Program-made: the position numbers and the translations under genes
The notes under the pieces: model-generated
Databases searched by the model: none
Told to the model about the DNA's origin: nothing
The model's input: only the letters and a program-made list of their open reading frames with translations
Assembly (NCBI RefSeq): GCF_004000845.1
Contig: NZ_BIMA01000043.1
Coordinates: 1 to 55,919, forward strand
Length of the DNA stretch: 55,919 nucleotides
Direction: 5' to 3'
Source: Paenibacillus koleovorans NBRC 103111
GTDB taxonomy: Bacteria > Bacillota > Bacilli > Paenibacillales > NBRC-103111
Part shown: piece by piece, positions 1 through 7,163 of the stretch
Numbering within the stretch: the stretch's first letter is position 1
Layout of the letters: every line of letters starts with the position of its first letter

Positions 1-821
1 GCGGCCAAGCCGCGCGCCCGCAACCAAGCCGCTGCCCGCACGCTGTCGGGCAGCGCCAGCCCCGCCTGCCGCAGGACGGCAGGCGCCGCCAACAGCGCCT
101 CGCGGCTCATCGCCGCCGCGAGACGCCCGCGGACGAGGACGAGCACCTCGTCCGCCAGCGGCAGGAAGGCCGCCAAGTCGTGCGTCGCCAGCACGACGCC
201 GCGGCCTTCCTGCCGCGACCACCGCCGCAGCTGCGCGGCCATGCGGCGGAGCCCCTCCGCGTCCTGCCCGGCGGACGCTTCATCCAAGAGCAGCCACGCG
301 GGCTCGGTCGCCAGCGTGGAGGCTACGGCGACGCGGCGCTGCTCGCCGCCGCTAAGCCCGAACGGGTGGAGGCTGAGCGCCCCCCCGTCAAGCCCGACCT
401 CGCGCAGCGCCTCCGCCGTGCGCCGCTCGGCCTCCCGCTTCGACACGCGCAGCGGGCGCAACGAATAATCGAACTCGCCCTTCACCGTGCGAGCGAACAG
501 CTGCTGCTCCGGGAACTGAAACACCATCCCGACACCGGCGGTTTTTAGCCCGCGTAAACCGCCTTCAGCAGGCCTCTCATATTCGCCCCGGTCCCGACTT
601 TCTCTCTCATCGGCCGCTACGAATTGCACCTGCCCCTCATCAGGCACGATTAACCCGCCAAGCACATCGAGCAGCGTAGATTTCCCCGAGCCGTTCGCCC
701 CGATCAGCAGCGTGACCCGCCCAGGCTGAAGCGTGCATGTAATGCCGCTAAGCCTTCTGTCCTCCCCCGGCCGGCCCACCCCAATACTATCCAGTCGAAT
801 TGCTCCGCTTGACTCCTTCAA
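1..821 (-). CDS. ECF-type ABC transporter ATPase (EcfA2-like), C-terminus cut by the window edge
   Basis: This reading frame stays open to the left edge and encodes an ABC ATPase of the energy-coupling factor class, which powers vitamin uptake through a membrane S component. Visible motifs are Walker A (GANGSGKST), the signature LSGGE and Walker B (LLLDEAS). The start is a TTG whose last two bases overlap the TGA stop of the upstream ATPase (TTGA). A GGAGGTGAT ribosome binding site ends 6 nt before the TTG, so the two ATPases are probably translationally coupled. With bioY diverging on the other side, the pair plausibly serves biotin import. A T component (EcfT/BioN) would be expected just left of the window; this cannot be seen. 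Confidence 0.85.
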   Translation of the reverse strand, partial: MKESSGAIRLDSIGVGRPGEDRRLSGITCTLQPGRVTLLIGANGSGKSTLLDVLGGLIVPDEGQVQFVAADERESRDRGEYERPAEGGLRGLKTAGVGMVFQFPEQQLFARTVKGEFDYSLRPLRVSKREAERRTAEALREVGLDGGALSLHPFGLSGGEQRRVAVASTLATEPAWLLLDEASAGQDAEGLRRMAAQLRRWSRQEGRGVVLATHDLAAFLPLADEVLVLVRGRLAAAMSREALLAAPAVLRQAGLALPDSVRAAAWLRARGLA

Positions 822-1648
822 CGGAGCATCACCTCCAGCTGAGCGAGCAGCTCGGCACCCGTCAACGGCTGTTCAGGCAGCTCTACACCTTGTGCGCCCA
901 GCTCTGCAACCGCTTCGATCGCGAACGGTAACGCTAATCCCAGCCGCTCGCAGGCGCTCTCCCCTCGCCTTCCCGTTGCATCGGCATAGAAAAATCGCCG
1001 CACATTCCCTTCATACTCCACTCTACCTTGATCCAGAGCGATCACGCGATCCGCTCCGGCGAGCTCCTCCATCTCATGCGTCACCCAAACGATCGCGACC
1101 CCGCTGGCATGAAGCTGCGAAGCCGTCTCCAGCAGCCGCTCGCGAGCAAGCGGATCGAGCATCGAGGTCGCCTCGTCGAAGACGATCAACTGCGCCTCGG
1201 AGGCGATGCAGCCGGCGATCGCGAGCAGCTGCTTTTGCCCGCCGGACAGCTCCGCAACCGCCGCATAGCGCAACCTTTCCAATCCGACCGCCTGCAACGC
1301 CACTCCCAGCCGCCTCTCCAATTCCGCACCCGTCAGCCCGATGATCTCCAGCGTAAACGTCAAATCTTCCTCAACCGTCTCGCCGATCAGCTGCGCTTCC
1401 GGATTTTGCAGCACCATACGCACTGTCGCCTGTTCGACCCAACCGAGCTCAATTCGGCCGGCGGAAATAGGCAGCAAACCCGCCGCCACTTTCGCCAGCG
1501 TGCTCTTCCCGCTGCCGTTCCGGCCGACGAGCGCCAGCCACTCGCCGCGCCGAAGCACAAGATCGATTTGGTCCAATATTAGGCGAATACCGTCCACCGT
1601 TGAATAAGCGACAGATACCCGCTCCCATTCATAGTCTCGCAAATTCAT
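818..1648 (-). CDS. ECF-type ABC transporter ATPase (EcfA1-like)
   Basis: A 276-residue ABC ATPase of the CbiO/EcfA type. Walker A GRNGSGKST lies at residues 42-50, the Q-loop LQNPEAQL near 80-87, the signature LSGGQ at 134-138 and Walker B LIVFDEA at 154-160. The QNP motif and length of about 280 residues fit ECF ATPases. I chose the ATG at 1648, preceded by GGGAGA, over a GTG twelve bases upstream that lacks a ribosome binding site. Its stop overlaps the TTG start of the next ATPase. It reads away from bioY across a BirA operator, which suggests a dedicated biotin transporter controlled by biotin. Which of the two ATPases is A1 and which A2 is inferred only from order. Confidence 0.88.
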   Translation of the reverse strand: MNLRDYEWERVSVAYSTVDGIRLILDQIDLVLRRGEWLALVGRNGSGKSTLAKVAAGLLPISAGRIELGWVEQATVRMVLQNPEAQLIGETVEEDLTFTLEIIGLTGAELERRLGVALQAVGLERLRYAAVAELSGGQKQLLAIAGCIASEAQLIVFDEATSMLDPLARERLLETASQLHASGVAIVWVTHEMEELAGADRVIALDQGRVEYEGNVRRFFYADATGRRGESACERLGLALPFAIEAVAELGAQGVELPEQPLTGAELLAQLEVMLR

Positions 1649-1683
1649 CGATTCTCCCACTAGTCAGTTCCCCATTTGTGTGC

Positions 1684-1689
1684 TACAAT
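1684..1689 (+). promoter_or_regulatory. Probable -10 element of the bioY promoter
   Basis: TACAAT lies 17 bases downstream of a weak -35 (TAGTCA, 1661-1666). The predicted transcription start falls in the left half of the BirA operator, a suitable arrangement for repression. The -35 matches consensus at only four of six positions. Confidence 0.45.
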
Positions 1690-1694
1690 CCGAA

Positions 1695-1728
1695 TTGTTA
1701 ACCAAACCACCTTCATCTAGGTTAACAA
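1695..1728. promoter_or_regulatory. BirA operator (biotin repressor box)
   Basis: Perfect inverted repeat TTGTTAACC (1695-1703) and GGTTAACAA (1720-1728) separated by 16 bases. This matches the known Bacillus/Clostridium BirA box, in which biotinyl-AMP-bound BirA represses biotin synthesis and uptake genes. It sits between bioY and the divergent ATPase genes and may control both. Confidence 0.9.
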
Positions 1729-1746
1729 ATAAAAGGAGGTCTGGCA

Positions 1747-2343
1747 ATGAATCCATCATCTGCATGGAGCATCAAAGGAATTACATATAGCGCTTTGTTC
1801 GGCGCTTTGCTCGTCGCGCTCAGCTTCGTGCAAATCCATCTCGGCTTCTCGCCGGTCCCGATCAGCATGGCCAATTTCGCAATTATGCTGGCCGGAGCGT
1901 TACTCGGCGCCCGTTACGGCTTTATCAGCATCGGTGCCGTCGTCGTCTTGACCGCTATCGGCTTGCCTCTGCTGCACGGTGCGGGAGGGATCGGCTTCAT
2001 AACCGGAAGGACCGGCGGATTCGTGTGGGCTTATCCATTCATGGCACTATTCATCGGCTATTTCGCCTCCAGGATCCAAGGCAAGGGCTGGACTTCCTTC
2101 ATCCTTCTGTTCCTGGTCATCGAGGTCGGCTCGCTCTTGCTCTACTTGACCGGCGTGCCGTGGCTCGCTCATGTAGCCCATTACACCACTTATAAGGCAT
2201 TGACAGCCGGGTGCTTCCCCTTTTTGCCAGGCGATGCCATCAAAGCGCTAGTAGCCGCCATCGTCGTTCATCAGGTTCGCGTCTATTACCCCGCCGGGCT
2301 GCTCGGCTCTTCCAACCGTCCTGTGGCGAAGCTTCAATCCTAA
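1747..2343 (+). CDS. bioY: Biotin transporter S component BioY
   Basis: A 198-residue integral membrane protein of the BioY family, the biotin-binding substrate component of ECF transporters. Family landmarks are the N-terminal hydrophobic segment followed by FSPVPISMANF, the ALLGARYG stretch, and the glycine-rich GFITGRTGGFVWAYPF segment. About six membrane segments are expected and the hydropathy fits. The ATG has a strong AAGGAGGT ribosome binding site. A BirA box immediately upstream indicates repression when biotin is sufficient. A strong hairpin follows the stop codon. The divergent ECF ATPases are its likely energizing partners. Confidence 0.95.
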   Translation: MNPSSAWSIKGITYSALFGALLVALSFVQIHLGFSPVPISMANFAIMLAGALLGARYGFISIGAVVVLTAIGLPLLHGAGGIGFITGRTGGFVWAYPFMALFIGYFASRIQGKGWTSFILLFLVIEVGSLLLYLTGVPWLAHVAHYTTYKALTAGCFPFLPGDAIKALVAAIVVHQVRVYYPAGLLGSSNRPVAKLQS

Positions 2344-2359
2344 TCCTACAATAATAATC

Positions 2360-2409
2360 GGAAGCAGCTCCCGAACTCGTCCGGCACCGGACATCGAGAG
2401 CTGCTTTCT
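2360..2409. terminator. Hairpin between convergent genes, likely bidirectional terminator
   Basis: GAAGCAGCTC pairs with GAGCTGCTTTC, and an inner stem GTCCGG/CCGGAC forms within it. It lies between the ends of bioY and the leftward gene at 2423. The flanking T tracts are short, so strength is uncertain. Confidence 0.6.
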
Positions 2410-2422
2410 CCATCCTAACGCT

Positions 2423-2905
2423 TCATTCCCCGTCTTCCCCGCTAAGCTTCTTCTCGATCCGCTCGAGCAGCTCCCGAACCGACTGTTCGTCGGACCTCCC
2501 CTTCGATTTGAACGCCTTCAGCATCCCGAACGCTTCCTCCGCCCGGCGCTCCTGCTCCGCTTCCGGCTCCAGCTCGCCTGGATCAAACCAGACATATGTG
2601 CCGTCCGGACCGTTGCGCAGAAAAGGTTTGCTCCAATGCTCCGGATACGTATAAAGCTGCTCGCCGAACATAACGGCCAGCACATCGTCGCTGTCGAGCG
2701 GCAGCAGTTGATGGAAAAATTCCTCGTTGCCGTCGCCGACATGCAAATGCCGATACGAATAGTGCAAATAATGATCGCCGGTTTCCCGATCCTTTACAAT
2801 TTCATATAGCTCGTTCTCGCTGCCGTTCAGCGCCTTGATCATCTCAATTCGTTCCTGCAGCGTATCTTGGGATACATGCTTCTCTTGTTTCCACGATTGT
2901 GCCAT
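2423..2905 (-). CDS. Hypothetical protein, about 160 residues, charged C-terminus
   Basis: I do not recognise a named family. The protein is soluble and acidic with no signal peptide or membrane segment. Its middle contains a HYLHYSYRHLHVG stretch and aromatic residues in a YVWFDPGE context. The C-terminal 50 residues are rich in E, R and K and look helical, possibly a coiled coil. The ATG at 2905 is preferred because a GGGG-type ribosome binding site precedes it by six bases; an in-frame TTG two codons earlier has none. It stands alone, convergent with bioY. Codon use looks like its neighbours, so it is probably a real host gene. Confidence 0.7.
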   Translation of the reverse strand: MAQSWKQEKHVSQDTLQERIEMIKALNGSENELYEIVKDRETGDHYLHYSYRHLHVGDGNEEFFHQLLPLDSDDVLAVMFGEQLYTYPEHWSKPFLRNGPDGTYVWFDPGELEPEAEQERRAEEAFGMLKAFKSKGRSDEQSVRELLERIEKKLSGEDGE

Positions 2906-2964
2906 CGTCAACCCCGCCTTTGCTTACTGTCGCTCCTATCCTACCAAAATCCAGGGCGGAAGGA

Positions 2965-3069
2965 AACCCTGTCAGGCCACCCCGACGGCTAGGCGATGAT
3001 GGGGAATGGTGGTCTGTTGGGTAGCTGAAGGATTGGAATTGGGGGATTCGGGGATTGGGTAGGTTTTGG
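2965..3069. other. G-rich intergenic stretch with degenerate short repeats
   Basis: The plus strand carries repeated GATTGG/GGGGATT motifs (for example 3032-3058) between a hypothetical gene and the monooxygenase. No gene, terminator or operator is recognisable. Confidence 0.3.
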
Positions 3070-4257
3070 TCAACCGCTTGATAAAGGACCCCAGTTCACG
3101 TTGTACAAGTACTCCAGCTGCTTTTCCATTAATCGGCCGGGGAGACACGGAAGCAGCATGTTGCGAAGCTTCATGGGCAATCCGCGCTCCAACTGCGCCA
3201 TTCGACCGATCCGATTCGACATACGCGTGATCGCCGCCGTCCGTCCGACTCGATCGTGGTCATACGCTTGTAAGGCGTCGTCGATTCGATTGCTGCCGAA
3301 TTGCTGCAGGCGAATGGCCAAGACTAGAGCGTCCTCGAGCGCTTGGCCTGCGCCTTGCCCCATGTTCGGCGTCGTCGCGTGGGCCGCATCTCCTAGCAGC
3401 ACGGCTCGTCCGTATGCGAATCGTTTGAGCGGCGGCAAGTAGTGAATGTCGTGGTGCAGCAAGGTGGAGTTTCGGGAACGTTCCAGCAAAGCCGGGATCG
3501 GATCGTGATAGGCGGCGAACCTTGCAGCCAGCTGATCTGCTTTGACGAACTTCATGGCCGAATCGGCTTCCGGTGCATTGAGGCAGGCGAACCAGTAGAT
3601 ACGATTGTCCGTCAACGGCACGATGCCGAGTCTGCCATGACGTCCCCATGTTTCCGTGAACAGCTCCGGGTCCCAGCCTTTCAGCCGCTCCCCGTCTTCC
3701 AGTTTGATGACCGAGCGCCAGCATGTATATCCGGCATAACGCGGATTCGCTTCAGGGAGCAGCATCCTCCGCACGGTCGAATGAATTCCGTCCGCCCCGA
3801 TCAACAAGTCCCCTTCATCGCTTGACCCGTCGGCAAACCACACCTTCACCTTGTTGGCTCCTTGCTCGAATCGGACTAATGTTTTGCCGGTGTGAACGAT
3901 TGCTCCGTCCTCGTCCCCGATGGCACTCAATAGCATCTGCAGCAAATCGCCACGGTGAACCGTCACATTGTCAGCCCCGAATTTGGAGCTCACCGCGGCT
4001 GTTATCGTGCGCTGCAGCTGCCGACCGTCTTCCGTGCATATGCGCAGCTCGTTCAGTTGTTTGCCGTACCGGCGCAGCTCCTCCGTCAACCCCAACGTCT
4101 CCAGCACACGTACCGCATTCGCTCCGATACCAAGTCCCGCTCCGGCAAATCGCACCTCCGCCTTGCTTTCATAGACGGCTGCCTCCACTCCCGTCCTTCG
4201 CAATGCGATAGCCGTACCAAGCCCGCCAATTCCCGCTCCGATCACGATCGCTTTCAT
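3070..4257 (-). CDS. FAD-dependent monooxygenase (aromatic hydroxylase family)
   Basis: A 395-residue flavoprotein of the PHBH/salicylate hydroxylase-like group, which inserts one oxygen atom into a substrate using NAD(P)H and O2. The N-terminal FAD fold shows GxGxxG (GAGIGG, residues 7-12). The second FAD/NAD(P)H motif GADGIHSTVR and the ribityl-binding GDAAHATTPNMGQG are intact. Length is normal for the family. It follows a TetR regulator by 28 bases in the same direction, so it is most likely the regulated output of that regulator, probably for detoxification of an aromatic or similar compound. The substrate cannot be told from sequence. Confidence 0.88.
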   Translation of the reverse strand: MKAIVIGAGIGGLGTAIALRRTGVEAAVYESKAEVRFAGAGLGIGANAVRVLETLGLTEELRRYGKQLNELRICTEDGRQLQRTITAAVSSKFGADNVTVHRGDLLQMLLSAIGDEDGAIVHTGKTLVRFEQGANKVKVWFADGSSDEGDLLIGADGIHSTVRRMLLPEANPRYAGYTCWRSVIKLEDGERLKGWDPELFTETWGRHGRLGIVPLTDNRIYWFACLNAPEADSAMKFVKADQLAARFAAYHDPIPALLERSRNSTLLHHDIHYLPPLKRFAYGRAVLLGDAAHATTPNMGQGAGQALEDALVLAIRLQQFGSNRIDDALQAYDHDRVGRTAAITRMSNRIGRMAQLERGLPMKLRNMLLPCLPGRLMEKQLEYLYNVNWGPLSSG

Positions 4258-4285
4258 CCCGATCCTCCCCTTTGCTTCGACTGCC

Positions 4286-4933
4286 TTATTCTCGCTTGCT
4301 TGTTAGGTGCCGACCTTCTTCTGACAAGCTGCCTTCCATAATGACGGAGAAAACAAGCTCGAACATTTGATTGAATGTGTAACCCGTCTCTGCCATGTAC
4401 TGCGGATGCTCCATTCTGGCTAACGCCTCCAGGAGGATGTTGGCGATAAGCTGCGGAGGAATGTCGCTGCGAATGATGCCCTCATCCGCCCCTTCCCGGA
4501 ACAAACGAGCCAGATGACCGTTGATTACTTTTTTGCGGCGCTCTTCGAGCATCGAGTATGCTTCCGGGACCGCCAATCGCAAATCCTCCACAGCCGACAC
4601 TTGCATTGCCGCGAACTTTTGCCGAACGAGCGCGGTGAACCTGGCGATCTTCTCGATCGTCGGGAGGCTGCTATCATCCGCAAAGCTGTCGATCTCCTGC
4701 TCGAACTTGTTATAGAACGCGTCGATGACGGCCAGCACGAGCTCTTCCTTACTCTTGAAAAATTTATAGAACGTCGCTTTGCTCATCTTGAGCTCCGCGG
4801 CGAATTGAGCGATGGAAACGTTCGTGTAGCCCGTCGATGAAAATTGTTCGGCGGCATACTTTAAAATGCGAAGTCTTGTTTTCGTTTCTCTGGCGCTTAG
4901 GCTATCGATGATGTTCACCTCGCTTCTTTTCAA
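4286..4933 (-). CDS. TetR/AcrR family transcriptional regulator
   Basis: A regulator of up to 215 residues with a typical TetR helix-turn-helix (VSIAQFAAELKMSKATFYKFFKSKEEL) near residues 39-65, followed by an all-helical ligand-binding domain. It is co-oriented with the FAD monooxygenase and probably represses both genes. Three AGTACTAT repeats lie just upstream of its start. The start is uncertain: a TTG at 4933 opens the frame but lacks a clear ribosome binding site, while a GTG at 4918 has an AAGAAG-like site five bases upstream and places the repeats about 28 bases away. Confidence 0.88.
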   Translation of the reverse strand: MKRSEVNIIDSLSARETKTRLRILKYAAEQFSSTGYTNVSIAQFAAELKMSKATFYKFFKSKEELVLAVIDAFYNKFEQEIDSFADDSSLPTIEKIARFTALVRQKFAAMQVSAVEDLRLAVPEAYSMLEERRKKVINGHLARLFREGADEGIIRSDIPPQLIANILLEALARMEHPQYMAETGYTFNQMFELVFSVIMEGSLSEEGRHLTSKRE

Positions 4934-4940
4934 AATAATA

Positions 4941-4980
4941 CTTACAGTACTATTTTAGTACTATAAGTACTATAGTAAGT
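4941..4980. promoter_or_regulatory. Candidate operator: three AGTACTAT repeats
   Basis: AGTACTAT occurs at 4946-4953, 4957-4964 and 4966-4973, bounded by CTTAC and GTAAG. The core AGTACT is self-palindromic. The position just upstream of the tetR start suggests autoregulation. Confidence 0.6.
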
Positions 4981-5032
4981 CAGTTTGATCTCTTTTTCAA
5001 TAGGTTTCAACAACAATAACAGCATAAACGCA

Positions 5033-5060
5033 CAAAACCGACCCGTCGGCCGGTTTTGCT
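5033..5060 (-). terminator. Rho-independent terminator after udk
   Basis: On the minus strand AAAACCGGCC and GGTCGGTTTT form a stem directly after the udk stop codon, ending in a short T run. Confidence 0.7.
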
Positions 5061-5067
5061 CATCGCA

Positions 5068-5682
5068 CTATATTTGCACCAAATAGGATTGAATCCGGGA
5101 AGTGAGCACCTCAATGGCGATTTCGTTGCGGCCGCCCTCGGGGATGATCAGATCGGCGAACCGTTTCGACGGCTCCACGAATGCATCGTGCATCGGCTTC
5201 ACCGTTTCGATATATTGCTTGAACACCGAATCGACGCTGCGGCCGCGCTCCTTCATGTCCCTAACGAGTCGGCGCAGCACTCGCACATCGGCGTCCGTGT
5301 CGACGAACACCTTGATGTCCATTTCCTTACGCAGCTGTACGTCCGCCAGAATAAGAATGCCCTCCAGTACGATGACCGATTTAGGGGCGACGGAAACGGT
5401 ATTCGCCTTCCGGCCGTGCGAGGAAAAATCGTATTGCGGCATGTCAATCGTCTGACCCGCCCGCAGCTGACGCAGATGCGCGAGCAGCAGCTCGCCGTCC
5501 ATCGAGTCCGGATGATCGTAGTTGATCTGTTCTCGTTCCGCCGTGGTGAGATGAGCGTTGTTCTTATAGTAGGAATCCTGGGACAGCTGGACGACGCTAT
5601 GCGTGCCGAGCTCTTGCACGAGCCTTTCGGCTACGGTTGTCTTGCCGGATCCCGTTCCTCCGGCGATGCCGATGATGAGCAT
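5068..5682 (-). CDS. udk: Uridine kinase
   Basis: A 204-residue uridine/cytidine kinase that phosphorylates uridine and cytidine to the monophosphates for pyrimidine salvage. The P-loop GGTGSGKT is at residues 8-15. Family landmarks are QDSYYK, the NYDHPDSMD segment, MPQYDFSSHGR and VILEGIL. Length matches bacterial Udk (about 205-211). The ATG at 5682 was chosen over a long in-frame upstream extension because GGAGG precedes it by eight bases and it gives the conserved N-terminus. The gene lies 47 bases after kapB in the same direction, so they may be cotranscribed. Confidence 0.96.
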   Translation of the reverse strand: MLIIGIAGGTGSGKTTVAERLVQELGTHSVVQLSQDSYYKNNAHLTTAEREQINYDHPDSMDGELLLAHLRQLRAGQTIDMPQYDFSSHGRKANTVSVAPKSVIVLEGILILADVQLRKEMDIKVFVDTDADVRVLRRLVRDMKERGRSVDSVFKQYIETVKPMHDAFVEPSKRFADLIIPEGGRNEIAIEVLTSRIQSYLVQI

Positions 5683-5729
5683 GCTGATGGCCTCCGATAT
5701 GTGATAGCTATTGAGAAAAAGCGTGTCGC

Positions 5730-6125
5730 TTAGGAATGAGAATGAGGAAAATAATCCTTTTGCAGTTGAGCTAGCTCCTCCAAGGAGCGCTCCGCCCATC
5801 GGCGCGTCTTCTCCAGGTGGCGCTGTTCGGCTTCGAGCGCTTGCCGCAGCGAATCCGTGTATTCCGGTACGGTGCCGCGATAAGGATGAACGCTTTGAAC
5901 AGGAATCCAGGTTTTCTCCCGGTGGGACAGCGCTCTGCGCTGATGGAACAGCGCGACCTCCGTCTCGAGCGGCCGGTGCAGATCGCCTTGATCCGGGTGC
6001 TTCACAACGGCGGCAATTTGCACGAGCGCCCGCGGAGGCGACCATTCCAGCAATTGTCCGATATATTGTCCCGTTTTGTACTCCACCAGCACATGTGCGC
6101 CTGGGAACAACGTCATTTCCGCCAT
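5730..6125 (-). CDS. kapB: Kinase-associated protein KapB
   Basis: A 131-residue protein resembling Bacillus KapB, which is needed for phosphorelay activation through the sensor kinase KinB at the start of sporulation. The recognised pattern is YKTGQYIGQLLE near the N-terminus, then VVKHPDQGDLHRP, FHQRRALSHREKTWIP and VHPYRGTVPEY. The protein shows neither a signal peptide nor a lipobox cysteine, although the family is often named lipoprotein B. The ATG follows GGAGG by nine bases. It sits between a thioredoxin-like gene and udk, all leftward. Its presence argues for a spore-former. Confidence 0.85.
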   Translation of the reverse strand: MAEMTLFPGAHVLVEYKTGQYIGQLLEWSPPRALVQIAAVVKHPDQGDLHRPLETEVALFHQRRALSHREKTWIPVQSVHPYRGTVPEYTDSLRQALEAEQRHLEKTRRWAERSLEELAQLQKDYFPHSHS

Positions 6126-6178
6126 ATTTTCCGTCCTCCTCTAGTCTTTCTCAAGTTTGTGCCTGCTTTCTACATAGG

Positions 6179-6490
6179 TTATCCCGGATCAGGTTCCATA
6201 AACCGGAAAACATGGTCGATCGCCTGCATCGCATACAACCTATTGATCGGAACTCCGTCCTCCAGCTTCAGCAAGCAAGGTACGCTTGTGATTTGCCACT
6301 GCTCGGTCAAACGCGGCATATACAGAATATTCGCCGCCGCCAGCGGCATATTCGGTCTCATCTGCTCGAGCACCTCGAGCATCCGACGGGCAACGCCGCA
6401 TGTTCCGCAGAACGGCGTGTAGATGAAGACGAACAGCCGCTTTTCTTCTGTTATTCGTTCTAACAATTCGCTTTCGGTCAGCTCAATCAT
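6179..6490 (-). CDS. Thioredoxin-like protein with CGTC motif
   Basis: A 103-residue single-domain thioredoxin-fold protein. The redox motif is CGTC in a YTPFCGTCGVARRML context near residues 28-31, and the cis-proline is visible in SVPCLLKLEDG. There is no signal peptide, so it acts in the cytosol. It is shorter than classical TrxA and has CGTC in place of CGPC, as in several Bacillus thioredoxin-like proteins. Its start overlaps the stop of the upstream hypothetical gene by four bases (ATGA), indicating translational coupling. The partner substrate is unknown. Confidence 0.88.
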   Translation of the reverse strand: MIELTESELLERITEEKRLFVFIYTPFCGTCGVARRMLEVLEQMRPNMPLAAANILYMPRLTEQWQITSVPCLLKLEDGVPINRLYAMQAIDHVFRFMEPDPG

Positions 6491-7023
6491 CCGGTTTCAC
6501 CCGCATAATGATGAGGCTCCAATATTTCCAGGCTGTCCACCATCACATCCAGCAGCTCGGGGAAATCGCTCCAATGGCCTTCATCGATTTTTCGGTTGAA
6601 CGTGCAGCGGATTTCATTCATGTAGGTAAGCTGGCGTGTGCCTTCCTGGTATGTGTACGAAACGGTCTGACGAATGTCCGGTCGGCCGTCCCAGATCGCT
6701 TCGAGCTCTCTCTGGATTGCGTAGCAGGACGCGGCAGCATCCTTGACTTCCATCAGGAAGCGGATTTCGACCGTGCAGCCCGGGGAAGCGTTTCGCCACT
6801 CGAGCTTCTCGCCGGCCAGATCGGCTAGCGATGCAGTCAATCGGATCTCCGCTGTGCAGCGGCCCTCCTTCAGGCGGAATCGTATGACGAACGAGCGGGA
6901 CATCTCCGCCAGGTCGACGAGATCCTGCCGTCCCGTTACCAGTATGAGACCATCCAGATCGAGATCATAGACTGCTCCTTCCATGACTACCTTCAAGTTC
7001 TCATAGATTGTAGGATCGAACAT
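6487..7023 (-). CDS. Hypothetical protein coupled to a thioredoxin-like gene
   Basis: A 178-residue soluble protein I cannot assign to a family. It has alternating hydrophobic and charged strands, for example FVIRFRLKEGRCTAEIRL and CTVEIRFLMEV, which suggest a mainly beta fold. Three cysteines are present and no membrane segment. The ATGA overlap with the downstream thioredoxin-like gene suggests a joint role, perhaps as a redox partner, but this is inference. A reading-frame artefact is unlikely because codon use resembles its neighbours and the coupling is precise. Confidence 0.7.
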   Translation of the reverse strand: MFDPTIYENLKVVMEGAVYDLDLDGLILVTGRQDLVDLAEMSRSFVIRFRLKEGRCTAEIRLTASLADLAGEKLEWRNASPGCTVEIRFLMEVKDAAASCYAIQRELEAIWDGRPDIRQTVSYTYQEGTRQLTYMNEIRCTFNRKIDEGHWSDFPELLDVMVDSLEILEPHHYAGETG

Positions 7024-7116
7024 CGCCTCGCCGCCCTCCCGTATTCATTTTTTCATACTCGGGTGCCTTCTTGCCTAAATTATACCAAACGTATCCGGAA
7101 AATTAAAAGATCGCAT

Positions 7117-7159
7117 GCGAAAAAGCCGGGACAGCGGCGTTCGCTTCCCGGCTTTCGGT
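7117..7159 (-). terminator. Rho-independent terminator of the first ABC-F gene
   Basis: On the minus strand AAAGCCGGG and CCCGGCTTTTT form a stem of nine base pairs with a T tail, just after the stop codon at 7164. Confidence 0.85.
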
Positions 7160-7163
7160 TGAG

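Noticed and set aside
5683-6045. N-terminal extension of the uridine kinase frame
   Set aside because: It overlaps kapB on the same strand in another frame; a strong ribosome binding site supports the ATG at 5682.
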